64,000 bases of DNA from Candidatus Flexifilum affinis (GCA_016713325.1 JADJPJ010000016.1:1-64000); one strand, 5' to 3'. Counted from the stretch's first letter, positions 17,977 through 27,259 are shown. The notes: generated from the letters alone by a model not told the origin. Numbers and translations: made by a program.

Positions 17977-18891
17977 ATGCTGCTTCGTCGTACCACGCTC
18001 TCATTGTTGGCTCTGTCACTGCTGGTGCTTGTCATGTCGGTTGGAATGGCCTCGGCGCAGGTCACGTCTTCTTCACCAGGCGGCGAACAACCGGGCGAGC
18101 AGGTGCAAGGGGATGGCGACAATTCGCGCGGCTCAATCAACTTCCTGCTGCCGGATACCCCCTTCGCGGAAGTCCTGGCCCCCGGCGAAACTGCCATTCT
18201 CTTCGCTTTCGATGGTTCGGCCGGCGATGTGGTCAGCGTGACCGCGACCCAGGACACCGACGCCCTGGATCCCTATATCGTCGTCATGGGACCGCGCGGC
18301 GAAGTGCTGGGTTATGACGATGACAGCGGCGAGAAGTTGTTTTCCTCGGCCGTGACCGACCTGACACTGTCGGCCAATGGCAGCTACCTCGTGCTGGTCT
18401 CCGACTATATTGCCCTCGACAGTGACGTCGATCCGAGCACGCTGACCGAGGAGCGTCCCTTCGAGGTGCTGGTGACGGGCAACAACGCACCGATCGGCGA
18501 CCCCAACTACAGTGAAGACTCGGTCATTATTTTCCACGGCAACATCGAAGTCGGGGGCGTCACCGAAGGCTACAGTTCGGCGGAAGAACCCATCTTCTAC
18601 TATTTCCTGGAGGCCAACGCCGGCGACCAGATCGACATCCTCATCGATGAGGCGGACTTCGACACACTCATGATGCTTTTTGACCGCTCGGGCCGTCGTT
18701 CGGCCATCAACGACGACGACAGCGAACGCGGCGGTCTGGAATCGGCCATTCGCGGCTTTGAAGCGTCGGAGACCGGCTCTTACCTCCTGTTTGTGACGGC
18801 CTACCGCTTCTACACCTCTGCCGACAAGGAATCGACCTACACCGGCGGCAATTTCACCCTGTCCGCCTCACAGGCTGCCGGCGGCAAATAA
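17977..18891 (+). CDS. Secreted PPC-like domain protein, paralogue 2
   Basis: A 304-residue paralogue of the preceding secreted protein. Signal peptide about residues 1-28 (Ala-Ser-Ala-Gln), a Ser/Gly/Gln-rich linker, then two PPC-like modules with Leu-Asp-Pro-Tyr-Ile-Val-Val and Tyr-Asp-Asp-Asp-Ser-Gly in the first, and Phe-Asp-Thr-Leu-Met-Met-Leu-Phe and Asn-Asp-Asp-Asp in the second. ATG 17977 follows AGGGAGGA. The Asp clusters could bind calcium, which is an inference. A strong terminator lies 64 bases downstream. Confidence 0.82.
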   Translation: MLLRRTTLSLLALSLLVLVMSVGMASAQVTSSSPGGEQPGEQVQGDGDNSRGSINFLLPDTPFAEVLAPGETAILFAFDGSAGDVVSVTATQDTDALDPYIVVMGPRGEVLGYDDDSGEKLFSSAVTDLTLSANGSYLVLVSDYIALDSDVDPSTLTEERPFEVLVTGNNAPIGDPNYSEDSVIIFHGNIEVGGVTEGYSSAEEPIFYYFLEANAGDQIDILIDEADFDTLMMLFDRSGRRSAINDDDSERGGLESAIRGFEASETGSYLLFVTAYRFYTSADKESTYTGGNFTLSASQAAGGK

Positions 18892-18954
18892 CGTCCGGCA
18901 CAACACGGCGGCGCCGGGCACACGGTCGCCTCAGACAACGATATCAGGAAACAC

Positions 18955-18988
18955 AACGCCCCACCGTCATCGATGACGGTGGGGCGTT
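18955..18988. terminator. Perfect hairpin terminator
   Basis: A 34-base perfect palindrome with 17-base arms beginning AACGCCCCACCG, centred on ATCGAT, followed by CGTTTG on the plus strand. It sits between the convergent PPC-like gene and the elongation factor gene and could serve both. Confidence 0.75.
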
Positions 18989-19033
18989 CGTTTGTCCATC
19001 TGGGTTGCGTTCTCAACAACCGCTTCAGCATCC

Positions 19034-19063
19034 GTAGGGACAAGGCCTTGTCCGCATTCGGTC
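19034..19063. repeat. GTAGGG-class palindromic element
   Basis: GTAGGGACAAGGCCTTGTCC followed by GCATTCGGTC; same design as 750-776 with a different stem sequence. Confidence 0.55.
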
Positions 19064-19079
19064 GGGGCGGAGGCGTGAA

Positions 19080-21158
19080 TTACCCGTGACCGGCGATCTC
19101 CGCCTTGTGCGCGTTGATCACGTTCTGTGCCACGTGCGCCGGAACCTGCTCGTGGCTCAGGTAGCTCACAGTATAGATGCCGCGGCCGCCCGTCATCGAG
19201 CGCAGGTCCGTCCCATAGCGCATGATCTCGGCCAGCGGCACGGTCGCGGTGACCACGCTCTTGGTGCCGACGTTGTCCATGCCCTGCACGCGCGCGCGGC
19301 GGGTGTTCAGGTCGCCCATGATGTCGCCCATCATCGACTCGGGGACGGTGATCTTGATCTCGTAGATTGGTTCCAGCAGCATCGGCTTGGCCGCCATGAA
19401 GGCTTCCTTGAAGGCCTCACGACCGGCGATCTGGAAGGCGATATCCTTCGAGTCCACCGGGTGTTCCTTACCGTCGGTGACCAGTACTTTGACGTCGATG
19501 ATCGAGAAGCCAGCCAGCACGCCCTCTTCCAGAACGCTCTGGACGCCCTTCTGAATGGACGGCTCGAACGAGCGTGAGATCGCGCCGCCGAACACCGACC
19601 AGCCGAACTCATAACCGACGCCCGGGTTCGGTTCTAGCGACAGCGTCACCTCGCCGAACTGGCCGGCGCCGCCCGTCTGCTTCTTGTGACGGTACGTAGA
19701 TGTGGCGTTTGAGGTGATCGTCTCGCGGTACGGCACTTTCGGCGGCAGCGTGTCGATGCCAACGCCCAGGTGCTCGGCGCGCCCCAGCATCACGGCGATA
19801 TGGATGTCGCCCATGCCTTCCAGGACTGTCTGGCGCACGTCGCCATCCTGTCGCCAGCGCAGCGTCGGATCGGCATTGCACAGGCTGGTGAGGATCTGCC
19901 CCATCTTGCCGCCGTCCGCCGCCGTGCGCGGATTCAGTGCCACCTTGTAGAGCGGCTCGGGGAAGTCCGGACGCGAAATCTGGAATGGGTTTTCCTTGGT
20001 GCTGAAGGTATCGCCGGTGAAGGTATGCGTCAGCTTGGCGACGACGCCGATATCACCGCAGTGCAGCTTGGCGACGGTAATCTGCTCTTTGCCGCGCAGG
20101 ATCAACAGCGAATTGAAGCGTTCTTCGACGCCGCGGGTGGCATCCCCCGCGGGCGTATACTCGGCGACGGACCCGGAAAAAATCCGGAAGAAGTTGAGCG
20201 TACCGACGAAGCGGTCATTGCTTGTCTTGAAGACATAGGCGCCCAGAGTCTTGTCATCCGACTGTGGGGCGGTATTGTATTCGCGCTCGCCATTCGGCAG
20301 GATCATCTGGAAACGCCGCTCGGTCGGGGCGTTCACATAGACGATCAGGGCTTCCATGAGCGGCACGGTGCCGACGTTCTTCGCACCGCTGGTGACGAAC
20401 ACCGGGACGGTCTTCAGATACGCGTCACGGGCAGCTTTGCGCATGCCCTCGCGAATTTCTTCACTGCTCAGGTCGCCGGTCGAGAAGTATTTTTCAATCA
20501 GCTTGTCGTCGGCTTCCGCCGCCGCTTCGACCAGCGTGACGTGCGCAGCGCGCGCAGCTTCTTCCATGTCGGCGGGCAGGTCACTGCGTTCCGCGCCGGA
20601 AGCCAGGTAGGCTTTCATGGTCACCAGATTGACGACGCCCTTGAAGCCGGCTTCTTCGCCAATCGGGATCATGACGGGGACGAATTTATAATCGGGGAAG
20701 CTCTGGCGCAGGCTCTCCAGCGTACGTTCGTAGCTGGCGTTCTCGCGATCGAGCTTGTTGATCGTCACGATGATCGGCTGCTGGTAGACCTCGGCATACT
20801 GCCAGGCCAGCTCAGTGCCGACTTCGACGCCCGAGACGGCATCGACCACCACGACGACCGAATCCGCCACGCGAATGGCGTTCTTCACTTCACCCTGAAA
20901 GTCAGTATAGCCAGGGGTATCCAACACGTTGATTTTGTGATCGTTGAATTCGATGGGGATCAGGCTTGTGGAGAGGGAAAGCCCGCGCTCTTTTTCGTCG
21001 TCATCCCAGTCACTCACCGTGTTCTTTTCTTCGATTCGCCCCAGGCGGGTCAATCCGCCCGAATTGAAGAGCAGTGCCTCGACCAGCGAGGTCTTGCCGC
21101 TGCTCTGGTGGCCGACCAGGGCCACGTTGCGAATCTTGTCGGAGGTATATTCTCTCAT
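19080..21158 (-). CDS. fusA: Elongation factor G, EF-G2-like
   Basis: A 692-residue translational GTPase. P-loop Gly-His-Gln-Ser-Ser-Gly-Lys-Thr is near residue 15, Asp-Thr-Pro-Gly-Tyr about residue 82 and Asn-Lys-Leu-Asp about residue 135, followed by the full EF-G domain II-V set. The switch I region reads Glu-Arg-Gly-Leu-Ser-Leu where canonical EF-G has Glu-Arg-Gly-Ile-Thr-Ile, and the P-loop differs from the usual Ala-His-x-Asp-x-Gly-Lys. Both point to the EF-G2/FusA2 subfamily. The start is ATG 21158, preceded by AGGAG; the longer upstream frame has no support. No ribosomal protein genes are adjacent, unlike canonical fusA. Confidence 0.93.
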   Translation of the reverse strand: MREYTSDKIRNVALVGHQSSGKTSLVEALLFNSGGLTRLGRIEEKNTVSDWDDDEKERGLSLSTSLIPIEFNDHKINVLDTPGYTDFQGEVKNAIRVADSVVVVVDAVSGVEVGTELAWQYAEVYQQPIIVTINKLDRENASYERTLESLRQSFPDYKFVPVMIPIGEEAGFKGVVNLVTMKAYLASGAERSDLPADMEEAARAAHVTLVEAAAEADDKLIEKYFSTGDLSSEEIREGMRKAARDAYLKTVPVFVTSGAKNVGTVPLMEALIVYVNAPTERRFQMILPNGEREYNTAPQSDDKTLGAYVFKTSNDRFVGTLNFFRIFSGSVAEYTPAGDATRGVEERFNSLLILRGKEQITVAKLHCGDIGVVAKLTHTFTGDTFSTKENPFQISRPDFPEPLYKVALNPRTAADGGKMGQILTSLCNADPTLRWRQDGDVRQTVLEGMGDIHIAVMLGRAEHLGVGIDTLPPKVPYRETITSNATSTYRHKKQTGGAGQFGEVTLSLEPNPGVGYEFGWSVFGGAISRSFEPSIQKGVQSVLEEGVLAGFSIIDVKVLVTDGKEHPVDSKDIAFQIAGREAFKEAFMAAKPMLLEPIYEIKITVPESMMGDIMGDLNTRRARVQGMDNVGTKSVVTATVPLAEIMRYGTDLRSMTGGRGIYTVSYLSHEQVPAHVAQNVINAHKAEIAGHG

Positions 21159-21388
21159 AGGGGGAAACTCCTGGTAATATTTGCCGCCGCCGGTGATCCG
21201 GAACAGCGTACCGCTGCTTTCTGCGAACGGGTTTACGGTTAGTGTCGCCACCGTCAAGAAAAAGGCCATGATGGCAGCGTACGACTTTATCCCCTAAATT
21301 TAACAAGCTTTTAGAAATGCGTCCAGCAGCTTAATGTAGTGACATATGTCCAGTGTTTTTGCATCGCTGCGCCAGCCGAGGATAGAGG

Positions 21389-22378
21389 TTATCCGCCTTC
21401 GGAGGTCTCCGGCGGGGTGCTGGATGTTCTTGCTTTCTCACCCTCGCGCATTTGCGCAGTGATCGCCCCGAACACGCCGGCCATGATGATTATGCTGCCG
21501 ATGATCTGGCCGATCACCGGCTGCTCGCCGAACAGCAGCAGCGCCGCGATGGTGCTGAAGATCGGCTGAATCTGGATCGCCAGACTGACGAAGGTCGCGG
21601 GCATGAAGCGCAACACGTAGTTGTACGCCGTATGGCCGATCAGGTGCGGGAAGATCGTCAGCATCCCGGCCCAGAAGTAGCCCGCCAGGGGGAACCCGAC
21701 CACTGGCGTCCCGGTGACTATTACCAGCCCGATCAGCACCAGCGAGCTGCTGCTATAGATCACCCACATAAATGGCAGGAGCGACATCTTCATGCGCAGC
21801 GGCCGGCTGACGGTGCGGTGAACCGCCACGGTGATCGCCGCGAACAGGGCCAGCGCCCCGCCCAGCAGCATGTTGGGCCCGCCGCCGCTGCCGCCGCCCG
21901 CCAGCGTGAGCACGACATTGCCGACCAGGGTTGTGGCCACGCCCAGGATGACCCAGCGCGTCAGCCGCACCTTGAAGAACAGCGTCTCGATCAATCCCGT
22001 CCAGATCGGCGAGGAGGTTACCAGCACCGTCGCGATCAGCACGCTGGCATATTCCAGCGACGAGATCCAGGCGATGAAATGCACCGCCAGCAGTGCCCCG
22101 GCCAGCATGGCCCAGCGCAGATCGCTCCGCCGCGCCGGCGTCAGCAGGTCGGCGACTTCATGGCGGTAGTTTCTGAAGACAAAAGGGGTGAGGAGGATGG
22201 TCGAAAGCGTCAGGCGAAAGGCCGCGATCAGGAGCGAAGGCATGCCCTCCGCCTGGGCATAGCGCGTGAAAATCGCCGCCGATGCTCCGGCCAGCGTGCC
22301 GGCGGCCAGCCCGAACAGAACTCGGTTGGAAAGGTGCAAAACGGGTGTGGCTGGGACGGCTGTTGAGCGTTGACTCAT
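21389..22378 (-). CDS. DMT family transporter (EamA type)
   Basis: A 329-residue polytopic membrane protein with ten predicted helices arranged as two EamA repeats (about residues 20-165 and 175-310). It contains the typical Gly-x-x-Ala-Ala-x-x-Phe and Ser-x-Ala-x-Ile-Gln-Pro-Ile-Phe motifs near the second repeat. DMT exporters move metabolites such as amino acids or nucleosides; substrate is not predictable. It is transcribed toward the EF-G gene but separated from it by about 230 bases. Confidence 0.88.
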   Translation of the reverse strand: MSQRSTAVPATPVLHLSNRVLFGLAAGTLAGASAAIFTRYAQAEGMPSLLIAAFRLTLSTILLTPFVFRNYRHEVADLLTPARRSDLRWAMLAGALLAVHFIAWISSLEYASVLIATVLVTSSPIWTGLIETLFFKVRLTRWVILGVATTLVGNVVLTLAGGGSGGGPNMLLGGALALFAAITVAVHRTVSRPLRMKMSLLPFMWVIYSSSSLVLIGLVIVTGTPVVGFPLAGYFWAGMLTIFPHLIGHTAYNYVLRFMPATFVSLAIQIQPIFSTIAALLLFGEQPVIGQIIGSIIIMAGVFGAITAQMREGEKARTSSTPPETSEGG

Positions 22379-22485
22379 CGTGAGACTATAGTACTAAGGC
22401 CTCGCAAACCGATCAAGTGAGGGGAAATTCACGAATTTTTCATGCCCTTTGTATGGCGATCTGGACAAATTGCGGGCAACCTTAA

Positions 22486-22514
22486 TTGACGGTCCAGTGG
22501 ACCCGTGCTACGAT
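22486..22514 (+). promoter_or_regulatory. Extended -10 promoter for Flp pilin
   Basis: TTGACG (22486-22491), a 17-bp spacer and TACGAT (22509-22514) with TGC directly before it (extended -10). This is a strong match, with the coding start 35 bases downstream. Confidence 0.65.
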
Positions 22515-22548
22515 ACATTCATCTTTGAGGAAAGGAGGAACAAACATC

Positions 22549-22695
22549 ATGCTGTATATGCCTCGCGAAGAAGGTCAAGGTCTGGTTGAGTACGCGCTCA
22601 TCCTCGTCCTGGTCGCTGTCGTCGTGATCGTCATCCTGGCCCTGCTGGGACCGGCCATCGGCAACATCTTCTCCAACATCGTCAACACCCTCTAG
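22549..22695 (+). CDS. Flp/Fap-type pilin (type IVb)
   Basis: A 48-residue prepilin. The leader ends in Gly and cleavage would give a mature N-terminus Gln-Gly-Leu-Val-Glu-Tyr-Ala-Leu with Glu at +5, the diagnostic feature for prepilin peptidase and assembly. A long hydrophobic helix and a C-terminal Gly-Pro-Ala-Ile-Gly-Asn-Ile-Phe follow. It would be the major subunit of a tight-adherence (Tad) pilus. The Tad assembly genes are not in the window. Preceded by AAAGGAGGAA and a strong promoter and followed by a terminator, it is an isolated high-expression transcription unit. Confidence 0.88.
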   Translation: MLYMPREEGQGLVEYALILVLVAVVVIVILALLGPAIGNIFSNIVNTL

Positions 22696-22720
22696 TCCTT
22701 ATAGTTGTCCGACCTTTTTG

Positions 22721-22748
22721 ACACGCTCCGCATTGTTGCGGAGCGTGT
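22721..22748 (+). terminator. Terminator after Flp pilin
   Basis: Arms ACACGCTCCGCA (22721-22732) and TGCGGAGCGTGT (22737-22748) with a TTGT loop, followed by CGTTTGT. Confidence 0.75.
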
Positions 22749-22860
22749 CGTTTGTATACCTGTCGTTCACCCTTGATGCCGCATTCGACGGTTCCAGCGT
22801 ATACTACATATGCTTATCGGGCCCGCTGGCGGCACACCGAAAACCCCGCGCGAGGACACC

Positions 22861-23592
22861 ATGGACAATCATCTCATCACCGGGATCAATCTCAAGGTCG
22901 CGCTGATGGATACGGATTACTACGCCATGCAGGCGATCAACGGCTATCTGGCCTGGGATCGTCGCACGCGGGTGATCCTGCTGTCAGAATCGTGGAGGCA
23001 CCTCTGGGAGCATGTCGATTCGCTGCCCGAGGCGGAACTGCCGGACATTGTCATCCTGGATGCCGAAGCCTTCGACCACATCGGCGGGCTGCGCGATGCC
23101 ATCCACCGCCTTCGCGACCGCATCCCTAACGTCAAAGTGGTCTGCCTGGCGCGCTATGCCGACCTGAAGCGTGTCGAGGCCGCCGTCGATTCGGGAGCCC
23201 GCGCTTACCTGCTGAAATCCGAAGTCACACTGCACATCGCCTGGGCCATCGTCTACGGCCTGGAACGCGATCTGCTGGTCACCAGCAGCATCCACCGTCT
23301 CGGCAACCGCTCGATGAACCGGCGCCTGCATGAAGCGGCCATCCTGCCGCAGCGCCGCGAGTATCGCGAACTCACCGAGCGCATTCGCCAGGCCATTGAA
23401 CTCTGCGTCGTCAAAGGCATGCCCGCGCAGCTCGCCGCCGACGAGATGGGCATCAGCCTGCACACCATTCGCAGCTACATCAAAGAGGGCTACCGCATCC
23501 TCGAGTCCGCCGACGAGACCATCTATCCCGTCGAAATGTCCCCGCAGGAAAAAGCGTTCATGCGCATCACGCGCATCGAGGATGAGGGATGA
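22861..23592 (+). CDS. Response regulator with C-terminal HTH
   Basis: A 243-residue two-domain regulator. The receiver (about residues 9-125) shows the acidic pair in Met-Asp-Thr-Asp, a phospho-acceptor Asp in Val-Ile-Leu-Asp-Ala, and the conserved Lys in Leu-Leu-Lys-Ser. The C-terminal region holds an HTH (Gln-Leu-Ala-Ala-Asp-Glu-Met-Gly-Ile-Ser-Leu-His-Thr-Ile-Arg-Ser-Tyr-Ile) similar to NarL/LuxR or sigma region 4 domains. ATG 22861 follows GAGGACACC. It lies just after the pilin gene but beyond a terminator, so a role in pilus control is only suggested by position. Confidence 0.8.
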   Translation: MDNHLITGINLKVALMDTDYYAMQAINGYLAWDRRTRVILLSESWRHLWEHVDSLPEAELPDIVILDAEAFDHIGGLRDAIHRLRDRIPNVKVVCLARYADLKRVEAAVDSGARAYLLKSEVTLHIAWAIVYGLERDLLVTSSIHRLGNRSMNRRLHEAAILPQRREYRELTERIRQAIELCVVKGMPAQLAADEMGISLHTIRSYIKEGYRILESADETIYPVEMSPQEKAFMRITRIEDEG

Positions 23593-23597
23593 AAAGC

Positions 23598-23685
23598 GAG
23601 GACTGAGTTGAAAGTACTGGGGACTGAGCAAAACCCTCGTTACCAGAGCGTGTTCACTCAGCACTCAGCACTTGTCACTCATCCC
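23598..23685. repeat. Degenerate heptamer repeat tract
   Basis: A 7-base periodic tract of GACTGAG-like units and, past the centre, their complements (ACTCAGC ACTCAGC ACTTGTC ACTCATC). It starts at the end of the response regulator gene. Same family as the tracts near 40640, 43171, 48793 and 60187. Confidence 0.55.
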
Positions 23686-23690
23686 TTCTT

Positions 23691-24738
23691 CTACGGCATC
23701 CACATCGATACGAACCGCGCGCCGTCCACGAACTCGCCGTTGACCGCCAGCTCCCAGTGAAAGTGCGGGCCGCTCACCCGCCCGCTCGATCCCACGGTGC
23801 CGATCACCTGGCCCTTGGCGACTTCCTGACCCCGCGTGACGTGCGAGGTGGAAAGGTGCGAGTAACCGGTGAGAATGCCGTACCCATGGTCGATGATCAC
23901 GTGAAATCCCCGGATGGGCAGCGCCCCGGCGAAGATCACCCGACCGCCGGCGGAGGCCATCACCGGCGCGCCGAAGGTGATCTGAAGATCCCAGCCGGTA
24001 TGCCGGGTGTTGTAGGCCTCGTTGAAGGTCCGGAAGGCGCCAAAGGGGGAGGTCAGCGCGGTGTTGACCGGCAGGCTGAAGCCGGTGGCATCCCAGTACT
24101 TTTGCAGCGTGAACGTTGAAAACACACTCGCCAACTGCGCCAGCTCATTGCGCTCGGTGGCAGCGTCGAGCAGGTAAGCGGTGTCTGGCGGCAGCGTGAC
24201 CACCTGGCGGATGAACTCACCCAGGACAATCTGGACACTGGTCGTCAGGGTTTCGCGCCTGCCGTCGGAGAAGGTGACGTAGATCTCCAGCGGATTTTCC
24301 CGCAGGGTGGGCTGCTCCATGCCTGGCGCCAGCAGACCGTAAAGGCTGGCATCGGCCGCCGGATCGTCAGTTGGAAAGAAGTCGATGAACTTGCCCAGGA
24401 AGCGGGCGCGCGCATTGGCGATAGCCAGATCGCCCTGGTTCTCCATGACGGAGACACGCACCAACCCGGCGCGCCCCTGATTCAGCGCGCGGAAGTACAG
24501 TTCCAGCCGGGTGCGCTCGCCATTGACGCTGGCCTCCGGCGGGATGCGGGTGGCGCGCGTCGGCAGCGGCACGGTGGCTTCGGTTGCCGAAGGAGAGGCT
24601 TCAGGTGTTTCGGCAGGAGGGGGGATCCGTAGCCGCGTCTTGCGCAATCGTGGGAGATGCGAGCAGCAGGCCAATCAGGAGGCTGAAGACGCACAGAAGG
24701 GCACGCGGAAAGGCAGCGGGCTTCGACGCAGGGCGCAT
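23691..24738 (-). CDS. Secreted M23 metallopeptidase, frameshifted after the signal peptide
   Basis: The catalytic part (23691-24674) has the LytM fold with zinc ligands in His-Thr-Gly-Trp-Asp and His-Phe-His-Trp-Glu near the C-terminus, preceded by an about 200-residue beta-rich domain. That frame lacks an export signal. In the adjacent frame, ATG 24738 (after AGGAA) begins a textbook signal peptide: Arg/Lys-rich start, Leu-rich core, Ile-Ala-Gln. It runs into a stop just after a C6 run (minus-strand sense; 24619-24624 on plus). Removing one C joins the two frames at Asp-Pro-Pro-Pro-Ala-Glu-Thr. The intact product would be a 348-residue peptidoglycan hydrolase. Confidence 0.82.
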
Positions 24739-24839
24739 AGACAGTTCCTACTAGATGGACAGATCGCTGTGCGATTATACAACCTGTCGCCAGAGTGTCT
24801 TGCCCCGCTTTTTGGTGAGGGGAATGTCTATGCTGCCCG

Positions 24840-25967
24840 TTAACTCGCCGCCTGGCGGACCGCCACACTGACGGCGCTGGCCGGCATCTCGATCCAGAAG
24901 ATCGAGCCACCCTCAGCGGGCGAATGCACGCCGACATCGCCGCGCTGGAGGTTGACCAGCACCTTGGTGATCCACAGTCCCAGGCCGGTGCTGCTCTCGC
25001 CGTCGGTGGGTCGGGCGCTGAGTTTGCCAAACTGGGTGAACAGGCGTTCCCGCTCCTCTTCCGGAACCCCAGGCCCCTGGTCGGCCACGCAGATGCGCAG
25101 ACTGTCGCCCAGATCGTCGGTCCAGATCGTCACTTCGCTGCCATGCGGGCTGTATTTGATGGCATTACTGATCAGGTTGCCGAGCGCCTGACCCAGGCGG
25201 CCGGAATCGCCGAGCACCATCCCGGTCGGATTGACCACGTTCAGCGTGATTTCCTTCTTGAGGGCGTACATGCTGTACTGCCGGACTTGTTCCGTGATCG
25301 CCTGCCCCAGATCGACTGGCGCCAGGCTGAGGTTGACCTCGCCGTTTTGCAGCGCCGCCGAATCCAGAAATTCGGCGATCACATTCTGCATAGTGTTGAT
25401 GTTCAGATCGGCATTATCCAGCAGTTCCTGGGTTTGGGCGTCCTGTGCCTGATGGCGCAGGAGATAAATGGCCAGGCGCAGATTGCCCAGCGGTCCTTTG
25501 AGATCGTGCGACGCGATGCGGAAGAAATGGTCTTTGACTTCGTGCAGGCGGCGCAGTTCCTCGATCGTGCGCTTGCGCTCGTCCTGAAGCTGCTTGATCG
25601 AGATCTGTGTGCGGGCGCGGGCCAGCATCTCCGCCATTTTGAACGGCTTGACGATGTAATCGTTGGCGCCGATATTCAACCCCTGGACGATATCGCGCTC
25701 TTCGGTGCGCGCTGAAACCAGGATTACCGGCAGATCGACGGTATCCGGATTGTTGCGCAGGGTGTCCAGCACCTGTAACCCGGACATGCCCGGCATCATG
25801 ATGTCGAGCAGTACCAGATCGACATGCTGGTTGGCGATTATTTGGAGGGCATCCTGGCCGCGTGAGGCGCTCACTGTCCGGTAGTATCTGCCAAACAGAT
25901 CCTCCAGAATAGTGACGTTCATGGGTTCGTCGTCGACGATCAGGACCGTAATTTCGTTAGTGGCCAC
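24840..25967 (-). CDS. Receiver - histidine kinase protein
   Basis: A 375-residue protein with a CheY-like receiver first (phospho-acceptor Asp55 in Leu-Leu-Asp-Ile-Met-Met-Pro-Gly, Lys in Val-Lys-Pro-Phe). A coiled coil, a HisKA domain with His154 in Ala-Ser-His-Asp-Leu-Lys-Gly-Pro-Leu, and a HATPase with Asn-Leu-Ile-Ser-Asn-Ala-Ile-Lys-Tyr and Gly-Leu-Gly-Leu-Trp motifs follow. Receiver-before-kinase order marks a phosphorelay intermediate. The start is GTG 25967 after GAGGG; the frame upstream is open but its translation looks non-coding. No membrane segment. Confidence 0.88.
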   Translation of the reverse strand: MATNEITVLIVDDEPMNVTILEDLFGRYYRTVSASRGQDALQIIANQHVDLVLLDIMMPGMSGLQVLDTLRNNPDTVDLPVILVSARTEERDIVQGLNIGANDYIVKPFKMAEMLARARTQISIKQLQDERKRTIEELRRLHEVKDHFFRIASHDLKGPLGNLRLAIYLLRHQAQDAQTQELLDNADLNINTMQNVIAEFLDSAALQNGEVNLSLAPVDLGQAITEQVRQYSMYALKKEITLNVVNPTGMVLGDSGRLGQALGNLISNAIKYSPHGSEVTIWTDDLGDSLRICVADQGPGVPEEERERLFTQFGKLSARPTDGESSTGLGLWITKVLVNLQRGDVGVHSPAEGGSIFWIEMPASAVSVAVRQAAS

Positions 25968-26125
25968 ACGCTTCCCTCGAACAAATCCAGACAAAGGTTT
26001 GCCCGCGTAAATATGCCTATATTTTGTGCTCCAACAGGCAGATTCCGCAAGGTTTTCGACGCGAGAAGTTCTGAATTTCTCCCGAATTATGGGTTCATAT
26101 TTCCTAACCTTGAACCCCGCGCGCC

Positions 26126-27259
26126 TCAGACTGAGGCGATGCGTCCCTTCCACCGAGGGCCGCCGCGCAGATGCCACCACACCGCCTGAACGGAAATCAC
26201 CGTCATCAACAGGGCGGAGATCGGCAGTAGCAGCGCGTCAACCAGCCTCTGCCGGGTTACCGCGGCCGTCAGCATGCGGATGACGATCCCCAGCGCGATC
26301 AGCAGGGCTGCCTCCGGGATGCCGCGCAGCAGTGCCCACCACGGAAACAGCAGGATCAGCCAGTGGAACAGGACGCCGAGCAGAAACGGCGCCAGGCCGC
26401 CATAGCCGGCGATGATGTTCTTGGCGAATCCGTCGCGCACTTCTGACCAGGTGGAGTACATTCGACATGAGATCATGCCACCACCATCCACCATGCGCAA
26501 GCGGAAGCCCTTCGCCTTGATCAATCGGGCGAACCGGATGTCCTCGACAATCGACGTCTTTACCGCCATGTGCCCGCCCACCCGATCATAGGCGCGGCGC
26601 CGGAAGGCCAGACACTGGCCGTTGGCGGCGGCGAAGGCCGGGGTCCGCAGGTAGTGTACCAGCGGCAGGGGCAGATAGCCGAAAATGACGAAAGCCATCA
26701 GCGGCACCACCAGGCGCTCGCCCAGGGTGCCGGTGATCTGCGTGGGCCACACGGTGAGCAGATCGGCATTCTGGCGCACCATCATGGCAGCCAGCGCTCG
26801 CAGCGCGCCCGGCGCCCACAGCACGTCGGCGTCGGAGAAGACCAGAATGCGGCCGCGCGCCTGCATGGAGAGTTGATGGCAGGCCCAGTTTTTGCCCAAC
26901 CACCCGGCCGGCAGCGGCTGACCGCGCAGCACGCGCAGTCGCACGTCGCCGCGGGCTGCGTACAGCGCGGCGTCCGTCGTGCCGTCGGTCGATCCGTCGT
27001 CCAGGAGGATCACCTCGAACGCCGGATGATCCTGCGCCAGCAGCGCCTCGACCGTGGCGCCGATGCGGTGGGCTTCGTTGCGCGCCGGGATGCACACGCT
27101 GATGAACGTCGGGTCAACCTGCATGGTGGCCGTCGGATCGATCAGCGGCGCGCCGTCGGTCACCGGGCGCAGACGGGGAAAGACGATGGCGTTGATCAGC
27201 GCAATCAGCGAAATGATACACAGCAGTGCAGCAGTGACGAGAAGCAGCGCTTCGATCAT
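26126..27259 (-). CDS. Family 2 glycosyltransferase, CruG/CrtQ-like
   Basis: A 377-residue membrane glycosyltransferase: one N-terminal transmembrane helix, a GT-A catalytic domain with Asp-Asp-Gly-Ser-Thr-Asp-Gly-Thr (about 87-94), Pro-Ala-Gly-Trp-Leu-Gly-Lys-Asn-Trp-Ala (about 117), and Phe-Ser-Asp-Ala-Asp (the DxD motif), then two to three C-terminal helices. The Gly-Trp-x-Gly-Lys-x-Trp-Ala motif is characteristic of carotenoid glycosyltransferases such as CrtQ and CruG. A CruF-like gene lies 3 kb away at 30282, which strengthens a carotenoid or polyprenyl glycoside role. No crtB or crtI is in the window. Confidence 0.85.
   Translation of the reverse strand: MIEALLLVTAALLCIISLIALINAIVFPRLRPVTDGAPLIDPTATMQVDPTFISVCIPARNEAHRIGATVEALLAQDHPAFEVILLDDGSTDGTTDAALYAARGDVRLRVLRGQPLPAGWLGKNWACHQLSMQARGRILVFSDADVLWAPGALRALAAMMVRQNADLLTVWPTQITGTLGERLVVPLMAFVIFGYLPLPLVHYLRTPAFAAANGQCLAFRRRAYDRVGGHMAVKTSIVEDIRFARLIKAKGFRLRMVDGGGMISCRMYSTWSEVRDGFAKNIIAGYGGLAPFLLGVLFHWLILLFPWWALLRGIPEAALLIALGIVIRMLTAAVTRQRLVDALLLPISALLMTVISVQAVWWHLRGGPRWKGRIASV

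Noticed and set aside
19770..21242. Plus-strand frame of 490 codons opposite EF-G
   Set aside because: Antisense shadow; the EF-G frame has every expected motif.
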